A stretch of 64,000 nt of DNA, taken from the NCBI RefSeq assembly GCF_019391655.1, contig NZ_JAHXPQ010000006.1, positions 281,480 to 345,479 on the forward strand, in the 5' to 3' direction. This document shows positions 43,187-52,347 of this stretch, in pieces (positions within the stretch are counted from its first letter, which is position 1; each line of letters opens with the position of its first letter). This stretch comes from Mucilaginibacter rivuli. Lineage in GTDB: Bacteria > Bacteroidota > Bacteroidia > Sphingobacteriales > Sphingobacteriaceae. A program made the position numbers and the translations under genes. Below the pieces are notes generated by a model. That model saw only the letters and a list, made by a program, of their open reading frames with translations, made no database searches and was not told where the DNA came from.

Positions 43187-44332
43187 ATGAAGAAATATAT
43201 CCTGATACTTTTAATGGCATTACCTGCTGCTTTACAGGCGCAGCATAAAGCTAAAATATACGATCTGCTTATCGGCACATACACTACCGGAAAAAGCGAG
43301 GGCATTTATGTGTACCGCTTTAACACCCAAACAGGCAAGGCGACTTATTTGAATAAGGTTACCGGTGTGAATAACCCATCGTACATTACGGTATCATGCA
43401 ACCGCAAATTTGTATACTCGGTTAACGAGGTTGGCACGGCGCGCACAGGCAGTGTAAGTTCGCTTTCATTCGAACCTAAAACAGGCGCGTTAACATTTTT
43501 AAACAAGCAGCCATCCATTGGTGCCGGGCCGTGCTATATTCTGGCTGATAAAGCCAATAAAAATGTTTTTGTAGCTAACTATGCAGGCGGCAGCCTATCG
43601 GTATTACCTATAAAAGCTGATGGCACTTTAGGCGAACCCTCACAAACCATACAGGATGAAGGTACCAGCGTTGATACAGCACGCCAAAAAGGGCCGCATG
43701 TGCATACTGCCGCGCTATCACCCGATGAACACTTTTTGTTTTACACCGACCTGGGGACGGATAAGCTGAATATCTGCCAATACGACCCATCTGCAACAAA
43801 GCCTTTAAGTCCGGCTACAACGCCATATATAACGGTTAAACCGGGTAACGGGCCAAGGCATATAGCGATATCGCCGGATAAAAAATACCTGTATTTGATA
43901 CAGGAAATGGGTACGGCTATTAACGTTTATCACTTTGACAACGGCACGTTGAAGGAAATACTGAACGAGGTACAAACCGTAAACATTACAGCGGATGGCT
44001 TTACCGGTAAGGGCAGCGGAGCCGATATCCATATCTCGCCCGATGGCAGGTTTTTATATAGTAGTAATCGCGGCGACGCGAATGATATACAGGTTTATGC
44101 CATCAACAAGCTGAATGGTAAGCTTACATTTGTGGAGCGCACTTCATCATTAGGTAAAACACCGCGTAATTTCAACATCGACCCGAGTGGTAATTTTCTG
44201 CTGGTGGCCAACCAGAATAGTGATGATATTTATATCTTCCGTATCAATAAAGCTACGGGTAAACTAACCTATACAGGGGAAAAGCTGGAAATAGGAAACC
44301 CATCTTGCCTGAAATTTGCAGCGATAAATTAA
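43187..44332 (+). CDS. Exported lactonase-family (6-phosphogluconolactonase-like) beta-propeller
   Basis: A 381-residue seven-bladed propeller of the YbhE/Pgl lactonase family. A signal peptide (KKYILILLMALPAALQAQH) indicates export, unlike cytoplasmic Pgl, so it is unlikely to serve the pentose phosphate pathway. Blade motifs recur: SYITVSCNRKFVYSVNE, GPCYILADKANKNVFVANY, GPHVHTAALSPDEHFLFYTD, GPRHIAISPDKKYLYLI, GADIHISPDGRFLYSSNRG and TPRNFNIDPSGNFLLVANQN. The carboxy end completes the last blade. Terminators flank the gene, so it is monocistronic. The substrate lactone is unknown. Confidence 0.9.
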   Translation: MKKYILILLMALPAALQAQHKAKIYDLLIGTYTTGKSEGIYVYRFNTQTGKATYLNKVTGVNNPSYITVSCNRKFVYSVNEVGTARTGSVSSLSFEPKTGALTFLNKQPSIGAGPCYILADKANKNVFVANYAGGSLSVLPIKADGTLGEPSQTIQDEGTSVDTARQKGPHVHTAALSPDEHFLFYTDLGTDKLNICQYDPSATKPLSPATTPYITVKPGNGPRHIAISPDKKYLYLIQEMGTAINVYHFDNGTLKEILNEVQTVNITADGFTGKGSGADIHISPDGRFLYSSNRGDANDIQVYAINKLNGKLTFVERTSSLGKTPRNFNIDPSGNFLLVANQNSDDIYIFRINKATGKLTYTGEKLEIGNPSCLKFAAIN

Positions 44333-44338
44333 GGCAAA

Positions 44339-44373
44339 AAAATAGCGATGGGTTTAAAAACCATCGCTATTTT
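44339..44373. terminator. Bidirectional intrinsic terminator
   Basis: AAAATAGCGATGG (44339-44351) pairs perfectly with CCATCGCTATTTT (44361-44373). It serves the lactonase (+) and the lipocalin-like gene (-). Its stem resembles the outer arms of the composite element at 4737-4963. Confidence 0.9.
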
Positions 44374-44391
44374 AAACCATACTGGTTGGTT

Positions 44392-44871
44392 TTATTTTGT
44401 TTTGGTAAAGTTATATACCACATACCCCGTGCTGCTACCTATGGATACCGGAGTTTTTAATACCATAGTTGTACCATCATTACTGCCTATGATGAGGCTA
44501 TAACCTGTATCAACATTTTTTGCTTTATCGCCCTGGTATATCTTTTTAAACTGGAAAGCAGGCGTTACACCGCCACCGGGATTATTGTAAGACCAGAAAA
44601 TAGATTGCGATGTACCGTTAACCAAAGTATATTGCCCGTTACCGCTATTAGTTAATACCCAGGTGCTACCAACAAAATCTTTAGGCGGGGCCTGGTCAAA
44701 AACTTTAGTTACTGCATTACCTATCAGGTTTTCATAACCTACGTTATTTACTGTCCAGGTGCCTACAAATCGGCTGCGGTCAACCCCGGCGGTTTTGTTT
44801 ACTACACTACAGCCGGTAGCTACTGTTACTACAAGCGCTATAATAGCGCCAAATTGAAATAGTTTTTTCAT
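44392..44871 (-). CDS. Lipocalin-like lipoprotein
   Basis: A 159-residue exported lipoprotein. The start at 44871 (MKKLFQFGA) is chosen because it puts the signal and lipobox (LVVTVATGCSVV) at the N-terminus; a frame extension upstream would add 16 unlikely residues. The mature part begins with the lipocalin-like entry SRFVGTWTVNNVGYEN, followed by alternating beta strands (TWVLTNSGNGQYTLVNG, YSLIIGSNDGTTMVLKTPV) that fit a small beta-barrel. Ligand and role unknown. Convergent with the lactonase gene and downstream of bshA on the same strand. Confidence 0.8.
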   Translation of the reverse strand: MKKLFQFGAIIALVVTVATGCSVVNKTAGVDRSRFVGTWTVNNVGYENLIGNAVTKVFDQAPPKDFVGSTWVLTNSGNGQYTLVNGTSQSIFWSYNNPGGGVTPAFQFKKIYQGDKAKNVDTGYSLIIGSNDGTTMVLKTPVSIGSSTGYVVYNFTKTK

Positions 44872-44930
44872 TTTACAATGTGTGTTAAGATCAGGCTTAT
44901 TAAGCATAAACCTTGCCAAGATAATATTTT

Positions 44931-46070
44931 TTACGCAAGTGCGCTTGCTTTGGCTATTACCTCGCGGTAATAATCCTCATATACGGGGAGTATTAAGCTT
45001 AATTCAAACTTTTTAGCACGGGCCAGAGCATTTTCTTTAAACTGGTTTAAACGGGCATCATCCTCCAAAATATAAATGGCTTTTTGCGCCATTGCCTTAA
45101 CATCACCAATATCACATAAAAAGCCTGTTTCGCCATCAATGTTCAATTCGGGTAAACCACCCGCGTTTGAGCTGATAACAGGTACCTTACAAGCCATAGC
45201 TTCTAATGCCGCCAAACCAAAACTTTCTGATTGTGATGGTATCATAAACAAGTCGGCTACCGAAAGTATTTCTTCTATAGCCTCCTGCTTTCCTAAAAAG
45301 CGTACGTTATCGCATACACCTAGGTCACGACAAAGCTGTTCGCATTCGGAGCGCTCACCGCCATCACCAACCATAAGCAGTTTTGATGGGATAACTTTGT
45401 TTACTTTTGAGAATACCTTGATCACGTCCTGCGTGCGTTTTACTTTACGAAAGTTAGAGGTATGGATCAGGATCTTTTCGCCGGCGGGGGCTATCGCTTT
45501 TTTAAAGTGATCTTTAGCTTTCATACTAAAGCGTTGCAGGTCTATAAAATTGGGTATTACCCTGATCTCTTTTTCTATCTCAAAAAACTCCAGGGTTTCG
45601 TCCTTCAGGTTTTGCGATACTGCTGTAACACCATCCGATTGATTAATAGAAAAGGTTACTACAGGTTTGTAAGTTCTGTCTTTACCAACAAGGGTAATAT
45701 CGGTACCGTGCAGCGTGGTAACAACCGGGATATGAATGCCATAAGTAGCCAGTATTTGCTTTGCCATAAAAGCTGCCGAAGCATGCGGAATAGCATAATG
45801 CACGTGCAAAATGTCCAGGTTTTCAAACCTTACTACATCAACCAACTTACTGGCCAATGCAAGTTCATATGGGGGGTAATCAAATAAAGGGTATTTGGAT
45901 ATGGCTACCTCGTGGTAAAACAGGTTCTCTGAAAAGAAATCCAATCTTGCAGGCTGGTTATATGTTACAAAATGCACCTGGTGGCCATTATCGGCCAAAG
46001 CTTTACCAAGTTCTGTAGCAACAACGCCGCTTCCACCAAAGGTGGGATAACATACAATTCCTATTTTCAT
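44931..46070 (-). CDS. bshA: N-acetyl-alpha-D-glucosaminyl L-malate synthase
   Basis: A 379-residue GT4 glycosyltransferase, first enzyme of bacillithiol synthesis (UDP-GlcNAc plus L-malate). The N-terminus KIGIVCYPTFGGSGVVATEL and the segment LDILHVHYAIPHASAAFMAK are characteristic of BshA, as are TTLHGTDITLVGKD, SQNLKDETLEFF and IPNFIDLQRF. The GT4 donor motif is in PSQSESFGLAALEAMACKVPV (E-x7-E) and VISSNAGGLPELN. The first in-frame codon is a TTG immediately before ATG 46070; the ATG is preferred. bshB/bshC are not in the window. Confidence 0.95.
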   Translation of the reverse strand: MKIGIVCYPTFGGSGVVATELGKALADNGHQVHFVTYNQPARLDFFSENLFYHEVAISKYPLFDYPPYELALASKLVDVVRFENLDILHVHYAIPHASAAFMAKQILATYGIHIPVVTTLHGTDITLVGKDRTYKPVVTFSINQSDGVTAVSQNLKDETLEFFEIEKEIRVIPNFIDLQRFSMKAKDHFKKAIAPAGEKILIHTSNFRKVKRTQDVIKVFSKVNKVIPSKLLMVGDGGERSECEQLCRDLGVCDNVRFLGKQEAIEEILSVADLFMIPSQSESFGLAALEAMACKVPVISSNAGGLPELNIDGETGFLCDIGDVKAMAQKAIYILEDDARLNQFKENALARAKKFELSLILPVYEDYYREVIAKASALA

Positions 46071-46190
46071 CAATTAATGTTTTGATGTAAAAACCGGGTA
46101 GCTGTTCATTCCTGATTTTTAACGCCGCAAGTTATATTCAATATTTTCAATTTATGTGAACTGCATGTAAAAAAACGGGATGTATCAAAT

Positions 46191-48005
46191 TTATTGCATT
46201 CCCTTGCTAATGGCCCTGTATATGGCATCCTGCACGTTTGCACGTACACGCAATTGGTTTAGCTTTTTACCATCACTCGGGTACACCCTGTTCGATAAAA
46301 ATATGTATACCAGGTTATATTTAGGATCCACCCAAAAACAAGTACCTGTATAGCCGGTATGCCCGAATGTTTGAGCAGATGCCAGTTGCGATGGATAATG
46401 TTTTGTGGTATCCTGGTCGGTACGGTCGAACCCGTAACCACGGCTGCTCACCAATGATTCACGCGTGGTGAACAGGTTCACCGTTTCGGGTTTAAAGTAC
46501 TGCACGCCGCCGTAGGTACCGCCGTTCAGTATCATCTGGTATAATATACCAAGATCGTTAGCGCTGGCAAACAAGCCCGCGTGGCCCGATACGCCGCCAG
46601 CCATGGCCGCACCCTGATCGTGCACATAACCATCCAGTAATTCCTTACGGAAATAGGTATCGTTTTCGGTAGGCACTATCTGCTCTTTTTTGAAACGGTT
46701 ACGTGGTAAAAAACCGGCGCGTTGCATGCCCAGCGGATCATAAAACTGTTTCTGTACATAAATATTTAATGGCTGCGCGCTTACGGTTTCCACTATCTCC
46801 CGCATAAAATACATGCTCAGGTCGCTGTACTCGTATTTACCACGTACCCTTAATGCCGAGTTAAGCATCTGCGGCCACATTACATCTGTAAAGTAACCTT
46901 TACGCATATAATAGTTTTCGGCCACTTTGGTGGGATAAGCATCGGATGAATCGCGGCTAAAATCGGCGGGCTTAATGTGCTCATAAAACGGGATGTAGGG
47001 TATCAACCCGGCCTCATGTAGCATCAGTTCGCGCACTTTAATATTGCTCTTGTTGGTTGTTCTTGCTTTAGCGATGTAATTGCCAACGGTGGAGTCCAAA
47101 CTCAGTTTACCCTGCTCGGTTAAACGCATCACCTCCATTGTTGTGGCTGATATTTTGGTTACGGAGGCGAGGTCGAAAATATCGTTAACCTGGTCGGGAT
47201 AATTATGATCATAAGTATGGTAACCGAAGGCTTTGTTATATATCACTTTGCCATCTTTAGCTACCAATACCACACAGCCAGGTGTAGCTTGCTGTCTGAT
47301 GGCGCTGTTCACAATATCATCAATAGCCAACAGGTTATTGGCATTTATACCTGCATCTTCAGGAATGGTGTATTGCAACCTGGTTTTAGTAGTCAAATAT
47401 CCTGAACCGGCACGGTATTTTGCCGACATGCCCGAACCCAGCTTTTGCGTAACCGGCACACCGCCAAAAACAACCTGCGCGGTGTATAAAGCTGCTATGG
47501 GTGTATTACGTTCGCACCAGATGATGGGGGCATTTACAGCATCTAATCCGGCAAGGCTTTTACCGTTGCCAAATAAAACCACCACTACATTTTTAAGCCT
47601 TTTATTGCTATTGATAAAATTAACGATCTGTGGGTTATTGGTTTCCGTTTCGGTAAGTGTTACTATAACTGTATTGTAAAGTTTCAATCCATCCGAAAGG
47701 TCGTTCATTGCTTTAGCCTCAATGCCTGCAAAAGATTGTACTTTGGTGTATTTATTCAGCAGGCTGTCAAAAACGCTGGCATAACCATAGCTAAAGTGTA
47801 CACTGGCTATTTTGGCTATATCAAGGTCTTTCAGTGGTACCAATTGCTGCTCGTTGTTCAGTAAAACTGTAGCACTTTGGGTTAAACGCTCCTCGTTCAT
47901 AATAGCCTGGCTTTGCGCGTGAGGGCTTTGCGCACATGCCGAATTTAGAATCACAAACAATAACAACAAACCCCATAAGCAAATATTCAGCTTAGTTTTT
48001 CTCAT
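46191..48005 (-). CDS. Serine hydrolase (beta-lactamase family) with a leading GH3-C-like domain
   Basis: A 604-residue exported protein (signal peptide CLWGLLLLFVILNSAC). Residues ~35-205 resemble the C-terminal domain of GH3 glycosidases (EERLTQSATVLLNNEQQLVP, then NVVVVLFGNGKSLAGLD). From ~220 a class C/DD-peptidase-like fold follows with SxxK at Ser281-Lys284 (LASVTKIS), Tyr in KYEYSDLSMYF and HTG in FGHTGYTGTCFW. In many Bacteroidota such proteins carry a full GH3 catalytic domain in front; here it is absent and the protein has its own signal peptide. Its start overlaps the end of the upstream amidohydrolase by 14 bp, so the two are co-translated. Confidence 0.88.
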   Translation of the reverse strand: MRKTKLNICLWGLLLLFVILNSACAQSPHAQSQAIMNEERLTQSATVLLNNEQQLVPLKDLDIAKIASVHFSYGYASVFDSLLNKYTKVQSFAGIEAKAMNDLSDGLKLYNTVIVTLTETETNNPQIVNFINSNKRLKNVVVVLFGNGKSLAGLDAVNAPIIWCERNTPIAALYTAQVVFGGVPVTQKLGSGMSAKYRAGSGYLTTKTRLQYTIPEDAGINANNLLAIDDIVNSAIRQQATPGCVVLVAKDGKVIYNKAFGYHTYDHNYPDQVNDIFDLASVTKISATTMEVMRLTEQGKLSLDSTVGNYIAKARTTNKSNIKVRELMLHEAGLIPYIPFYEHIKPADFSRDSSDAYPTKVAENYYMRKGYFTDVMWPQMLNSALRVRGKYEYSDLSMYFMREIVETVSAQPLNIYVQKQFYDPLGMQRAGFLPRNRFKKEQIVPTENDTYFRKELLDGYVHDQGAAMAGGVSGHAGLFASANDLGILYQMILNGGTYGGVQYFKPETVNLFTTRESLVSSRGYGFDRTDQDTTKHYPSQLASAQTFGHTGYTGTCFWVDPKYNLVYIFLSNRVYPSDGKKLNQLRVRANVQDAIYRAISKGMQ

Positions 48006-49623
48006 ACACCTTTTCTCCGTTTATATAAGTCTTCAGCACCTTCACAGCAGGCAATTCAGCACCATCAATTTTCATAATATCTTTATCGAGGATAACAAAA
48101 TCGGCAAACTTGCCCGGTTCAATGCTGCCCTTTTCTTTTTCTTCAAAATTTGCTTTTGCGGCCCAGATGGTCATGCCCATTAAAGCTTGCTTGCGGCTTA
48201 ACGCGTTTTCCATCTGGAAACCCCCATCCGGAATACCCTTCAGGTTTTTGCGTACCACTGCTGCATAAAACGTGTACATGGGGTTAATATTTTCGACAGG
48301 GAAATCGGTACCCAAGGGCAGCCATTGGTTTTGCTGCAACAATTGCTGATAGGCGTAGCCTGATTTTAAACGTTCCTGCCTCAGCCTGTCAAGCGCCCAA
48401 AGCATATCTGATGTGGCATGTGTGGGCTGTACTGAAGGGATGATGTTATTATCGCCGAACAGCTTTACATCCTCAGGCGCTACAATTTGCGCGTGTTCAA
48501 TACGCCAGCGTTTATCATTTTTGCCTTTTAGCACTTTGGCATATATTTTTAATATTGCGCGATTGGCTGAATCGCCAATGGCATGAGTACACATTTGGAA
48601 ACCTTTCGCGGCTATCATCATAGCTACATTCTCATAATGCGCGGGTGTATTCAGCAAAAACCCTTTCCAATTCGCTTTATCAGCATAAGGCTTTAACAGG
48701 CAGGCCCCGCGCGAGCCAAGCGCGCCATCAGCATATACTTTAATGGCACGCACATTAAGGCGTGGTGTTTTGATGATCCCGCTTTTAAATACAGAAGTGT
48801 AATTTTCAGGCTTGTCAGATAGCATCACGTACATCCGCATTTTTAACGCGCCGCTGTTTTGTAACTCGCGGATGGTGCCAACCATGGGATAATCAAGCCC
48901 GCAATCATCAACGGTAGTTAAACCTACTGCAAAACAGTTGGCCTGTGCATCTAAAAATGCTGCTTTAATATGGTCGTAATCATCAGTAGGTATTTTATGC
49001 GATATAAGCTTAACGGCATTATCTACCAATATACCAGTTAATTTACCTTTGTCGGTTTCTATTTGTCCACCGGGAATAGTTTGTCCCGGTTTAATGGCTG
49101 CTATATTGAGGGCGGCCTCATTGGCAATAACAGCGTGCCCATCTATCCGCTCTAAAACTACGGGCCTTGCCGGAAACAGCGAATCTAATTTTGCTTTGTT
49201 TGGAAACTGCTTTACCGCCCATTTATTCTGATCCCAGCCACGCCCAATCAGCCAGCCTTCAGGATTTGCCTTAGAGAAAGCCTGAACCGAATCGACGATC
49301 TGCTGCCAGCTTTGCATCCCAACAAGATTAACCTGGTGCAGTGCATTACCATATTCGTAAAAATGCGTGTGTGCATCAATAAAACCGGGGTAAACCGTTT
49401 TGCCTCCTGCATCAACTACCTGCTTTGCGTTAAATACCTTTTCAAGGCTGTCAGTTGTACCTACTGCTATTATTTTACCGCCTTTAACCGCAAAAGCCTC
49501 GGCCTCTGTAAACTTAGCGTCAACAGTGTAAACGTGCGCGTTTTTCACCAGCAGATCAACATCATTTTGTTTTTGTTTACAAGCCATGCAGAGCAAAAGC
49601 AAGGCGGGAAGCAGTTTTTTCAT
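47992..49623 (-). CDS. Amidohydrolase lipoprotein (YtcJ-like)
   Basis: A 543-residue exported metal-dependent hydrolase. Start ATG 49623 gives a short lipoprotein signal (LLPALLLLCMACKQKQ, Cys15); a longer frame begins 22 codons earlier but would hide it. The metal HxH is in GFIDAHTHFYEYG (~75), further ligands in WRIEHAQIVAPED (His) and QMCTHAIGDSANR (His), with Asp in LPLGTDFPVENINP. The composite domain ends GSIEPGKFADFVILDKD. YtcJ-like enzymes have unknown amide or ester substrates. The gene shares 14 bp with the serine hydrolase downstream. Confidence 0.88.
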   Translation of the reverse strand: MKKLLPALLLLCMACKQKQNDVDLLVKNAHVYTVDAKFTEAEAFAVKGGKIIAVGTTDSLEKVFNAKQVVDAGGKTVYPGFIDAHTHFYEYGNALHQVNLVGMQSWQQIVDSVQAFSKANPEGWLIGRGWDQNKWAVKQFPNKAKLDSLFPARPVVLERIDGHAVIANEAALNIAAIKPGQTIPGGQIETDKGKLTGILVDNAVKLISHKIPTDDYDHIKAAFLDAQANCFAVGLTTVDDCGLDYPMVGTIRELQNSGALKMRMYVMLSDKPENYTSVFKSGIIKTPRLNVRAIKVYADGALGSRGACLLKPYADKANWKGFLLNTPAHYENVAMMIAAKGFQMCTHAIGDSANRAILKIYAKVLKGKNDKRWRIEHAQIVAPEDVKLFGDNNIIPSVQPTHATSDMLWALDRLRQERLKSGYAYQQLLQQNQWLPLGTDFPVENINPMYTFYAAVVRKNLKGIPDGGFQMENALSRKQALMGMTIWAAKANFEEKEKGSIEPGKFADFVILDKDIMKIDGAELPAVKVLKTYINGEKVYEKN

Positions 49624-49757
49624 AAGTCGATAACAGTAAAAATAAAAAAGCGTTTTAATGATCGTTAATAAAGCAGAAGCTGACACCAAAACTATAAAGT
49701 TATAGCATCATTTTTCTAATTTAGCAACGAAATCGAAATTGAAGGGAATTATTTTAA

Positions 49758-51614
49758 ATGTCTGATATAATACAGCTTTTACCGGATGCCGTTGCCAACC
49801 AAATTGCCGCCGGCGAGGTGGTACAACGTCCTGCATCGGCAGTAAAAGAGCTGGTAGAAAACGCTATTGATTCGGGTGCCGATAAGATACAACTGATACT
49901 GAAAGATGCCGGAAAAGCGCTGATACAAGTGATTGATAATGGCTGCGGAATGAGCCTTACCGATGCGCGCATGTGCTTTGAACGCCATGCCACATCCAAA
50001 ATAAAAAAAGCTGAGGATCTTTTTGCCATCCGCACCATGGGTTTCCGTGGCGAGGCCATGGCTTCTATAGCGGCGATAGCGCAGGTTGAACTAAAGACCC
50101 GCCGTGTTGAAGATGAACTGGGTACCATCATAGAAATTGAAGGTTCGGAGATCATTAAACAAGAGCCTTGCCAATGCAACGCGGGTACTTCTGTTTGTAT
50201 AAAAAACTTGTTTTATAACACCCCTGCACGTCGCAATTTTCTAAAGGGAAATTCGGTAGAGACGAGGCATATTATTGATGAGTTTCAGCGGGTGGCTTTG
50301 GCTAACCCACATATATTTTTCACCATGCACCACGATGGGCAGGAGGTTTACCATTTGCCGGCTACACAGTTAAAGCAGCGCATTATCCATTTGTTGGGTA
50401 ACCAGTACAACCAAAGGCTGGTACCGGTGGAAGAAGATACCACCATCATCAAACTGCGCGGCTTTGTAGGTAAGCCCGAATTTGCCCGTAAAACACGCGG
50501 CGAGCAGTTCTTTTTTGTAAATAATCGTTTTATCAAAGACGCTTATTTGAACCATGCGGTGATGACGGCTTTTGAAGAGCTGCTGCCTGATGAAAGTTAC
50601 CCCCTATATGTTTTATTTATCGAGATCGACCCATCGAAAATTGATATCAACGTCCATCCTACCAAAACAGAGATAAAATACCAGGACGAAAAGGCTATTT
50701 ATATGATCATCCGTTCGGCGGTAAAACGTTCGCTGGGCAGGTATAACATTACGCCGACAATAGATTTTGACCAGGAGAACAGCATTGAGCACCTGATCAC
50801 GCCCAAACCGTTCGAAGAGATCATCCAGCCGAGCATTAGGTTCAATGCCGATTTTAACCCTTTTGCACCTGAGGCCAAAGCAGACCGTGCACCATCCTCC
50901 CGCCCAAGCGGAGATTATCAGAAAACGCCCATCCCGCAAAACTGGGAAACGTTATACGAGATCAGCAAGCGCGATACCGTGGAGCAGCAACAGATGGAGG
51001 TTCATAACAAATCCATCGAGGTTGAAGAGCAACAGGTAAGCAAATCGAGCGAGCGACAACTTTCGCAGATCCATAATAGGTTCATCCTGTCGCAAATAAA
51101 ATCGGGCTTTATGCTGGTAAGCCAGCAGGCCGCACACGAAAGGGTATTGTACGAACGTTTTTTACAGCAATTAGACAGCCATTCGGGCGTGAGCCAGCAA
51201 AGTTTATTTCCGCAAAGCGTAACCTTAAACGCCGCGGATTACGTATTGCTTAAAGAATTGCTGAATGATATTCGTGCTTTAGGTTTTGATATCAGGGAGT
51301 TTGGCAAAAACACTGTTGTTGTTGAAGGCATACCGGCAGAATTGCCCAATGCTAATGAACACGAATTGTTAGAACATTTATTGGAGGGCTTTAAAAACAA
51401 TCAGTCGGCTTTAAAGTTGGATAAGCGGGATAACCTGGCGCGATCGCTGGCACGTAATGCAGCTATTAAAGCAGGTACAAAGCTATCATTAGAAGAAATG
51501 AATATTTTGATAGACCAGCTTTTTGCCTGCCAGATGCCCAATATTTCGCTCGGTGGAAAGCCGATAATTATTACATTTACATTAACCGAACTATTAGAGC
51601 GGTTTGACAGATAA
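49758..51614 (+). CDS. mutL: DNA mismatch repair protein MutL
   Basis: A 618-residue GHKL ATPase of mismatch repair. N-terminal motifs are intact: VKELVENAIDSGADKIQ, VIDNGCGMSLTDARM, ATSKIKKAEDLFAIRTMGFRGEA. A ~100-residue linker (~345-440) precedes the C-terminal dimerisation domain. The endonuclease motif DQHA-x2-E-x4-E is degenerate: the corresponding stretch is SQQAAHERVLYE, and the usual Cys/His metal motifs near the end read ARNAAIKAG and SLGGKP. Incision activity is therefore doubtful. The two rhomboid genes and an EEP gene follow on the same strand with small gaps. Confidence 0.95.
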   Translation: MSDIIQLLPDAVANQIAAGEVVQRPASAVKELVENAIDSGADKIQLILKDAGKALIQVIDNGCGMSLTDARMCFERHATSKIKKAEDLFAIRTMGFRGEAMASIAAIAQVELKTRRVEDELGTIIEIEGSEIIKQEPCQCNAGTSVCIKNLFYNTPARRNFLKGNSVETRHIIDEFQRVALANPHIFFTMHHDGQEVYHLPATQLKQRIIHLLGNQYNQRLVPVEEDTTIIKLRGFVGKPEFARKTRGEQFFFVNNRFIKDAYLNHAVMTAFEELLPDESYPLYVLFIEIDPSKIDINVHPTKTEIKYQDEKAIYMIIRSAVKRSLGRYNITPTIDFDQENSIEHLITPKPFEEIIQPSIRFNADFNPFAPEAKADRAPSSRPSGDYQKTPIPQNWETLYEISKRDTVEQQQMEVHNKSIEVEEQQVSKSSERQLSQIHNRFILSQIKSGFMLVSQQAAHERVLYERFLQQLDSHSGVSQQSLFPQSVTLNAADYVLLKELLNDIRALGFDIREFGKNTVVVEGIPAELPNANEHELLEHLLEGFKNNQSALKLDKRDNLARSLARNAAIKAGTKLSLEEMNILIDQLFACQMPNISLGGKPIIITFTLTELLERFDR

Positions 51615-51626
51615 TATACATATAAA

Positions 51627-52331
51627 ATGAGTCAATACAGGCAATCGCCCCTTGCTAATCTTACACCTGTTGTAAAAAACCTGCTGATCATTAACGTGAT
51701 CTTTTACTTAGCTACCTTTTTGTTAGGCGAGCGCTTTAATATGGTGGAGCATTTTTCTGCCTTCTATTTTAATTCGCCCTTATTTAAACCATGGCAAATA
51801 ATTACTTACATGTTTATGCATGGGGGTTTTATGCATATCCTGTTCAATATGATAGGCTTATTTACCATTGGACCTATTTTGGAGCAAACCATGGGCTCCA
51901 AACGTTTTTTTAATTACTACTTTATATGCGGTATTGGCGCATTGGCATTACACATGGCAGTGCAGGCTTTTGAGGTGCATCAATTAACCGGTACGTTTAT
52001 GGCGAGCCATTTAGATATTACCGACCCGGCTATCCTATCTAAACTTGAGGCAATATATTATGGCCCGGTTTTAGGTGCCTCGGGTTCTATATTTGGGATA
52101 CTCATTGCCTTTGCTATGATATATCCTGATATGGAATTGATGATAATACCGATACCTATACCTATCAAAGCTAAATACTTTGCAGTGGGTTACATTGTTA
52201 TCGAATTATTTTCGGGCGTAAACCCGATGCAGGCAAATGATGGCGTGGCCCACTTCGCGCACCTGGGTGGTGCTTTATTTGGTTTTATCATGATAAGGAT
52301 ATGGGGATTGCACAGGCGCGATATCTATTAA
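51627..52331 (+). CDS. Rhomboid-family intramembrane serine protease (first of two)
   Basis: A 234-residue protein with six hydrophobic helices. The rhomboid marks are visible: the Asn-containing helix HGGFMHILFNMIGLF, the catalytic Ser in LGASGSIFGILIAFA (GASG, ~150), and the catalytic His in VAHFAHLGGALFGF (~215). Rhomboids cut transmembrane segments of substrate proteins within the membrane. A ~30-residue loop around 117-140 is longer than usual. It begins 12 bp after mutL and is followed by a second rhomboid after 16 bp. Natural substrates unknown. Confidence 0.93.
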   Translation: MSQYRQSPLANLTPVVKNLLIINVIFYLATFLLGERFNMVEHFSAFYFNSPLFKPWQIITYMFMHGGFMHILFNMIGLFTIGPILEQTMGSKRFFNYYFICGIGALALHMAVQAFEVHQLTGTFMASHLDITDPAILSKLEAIYYGPVLGASGSIFGILIAFAMIYPDMELMIIPIPIPIKAKYFAVGYIVIELFSGVNPMQANDGVAHFAHLGGALFGFIMIRIWGLHRRDIY

Positions 52332-52347
52332 TTAAATTGTAATAGCC

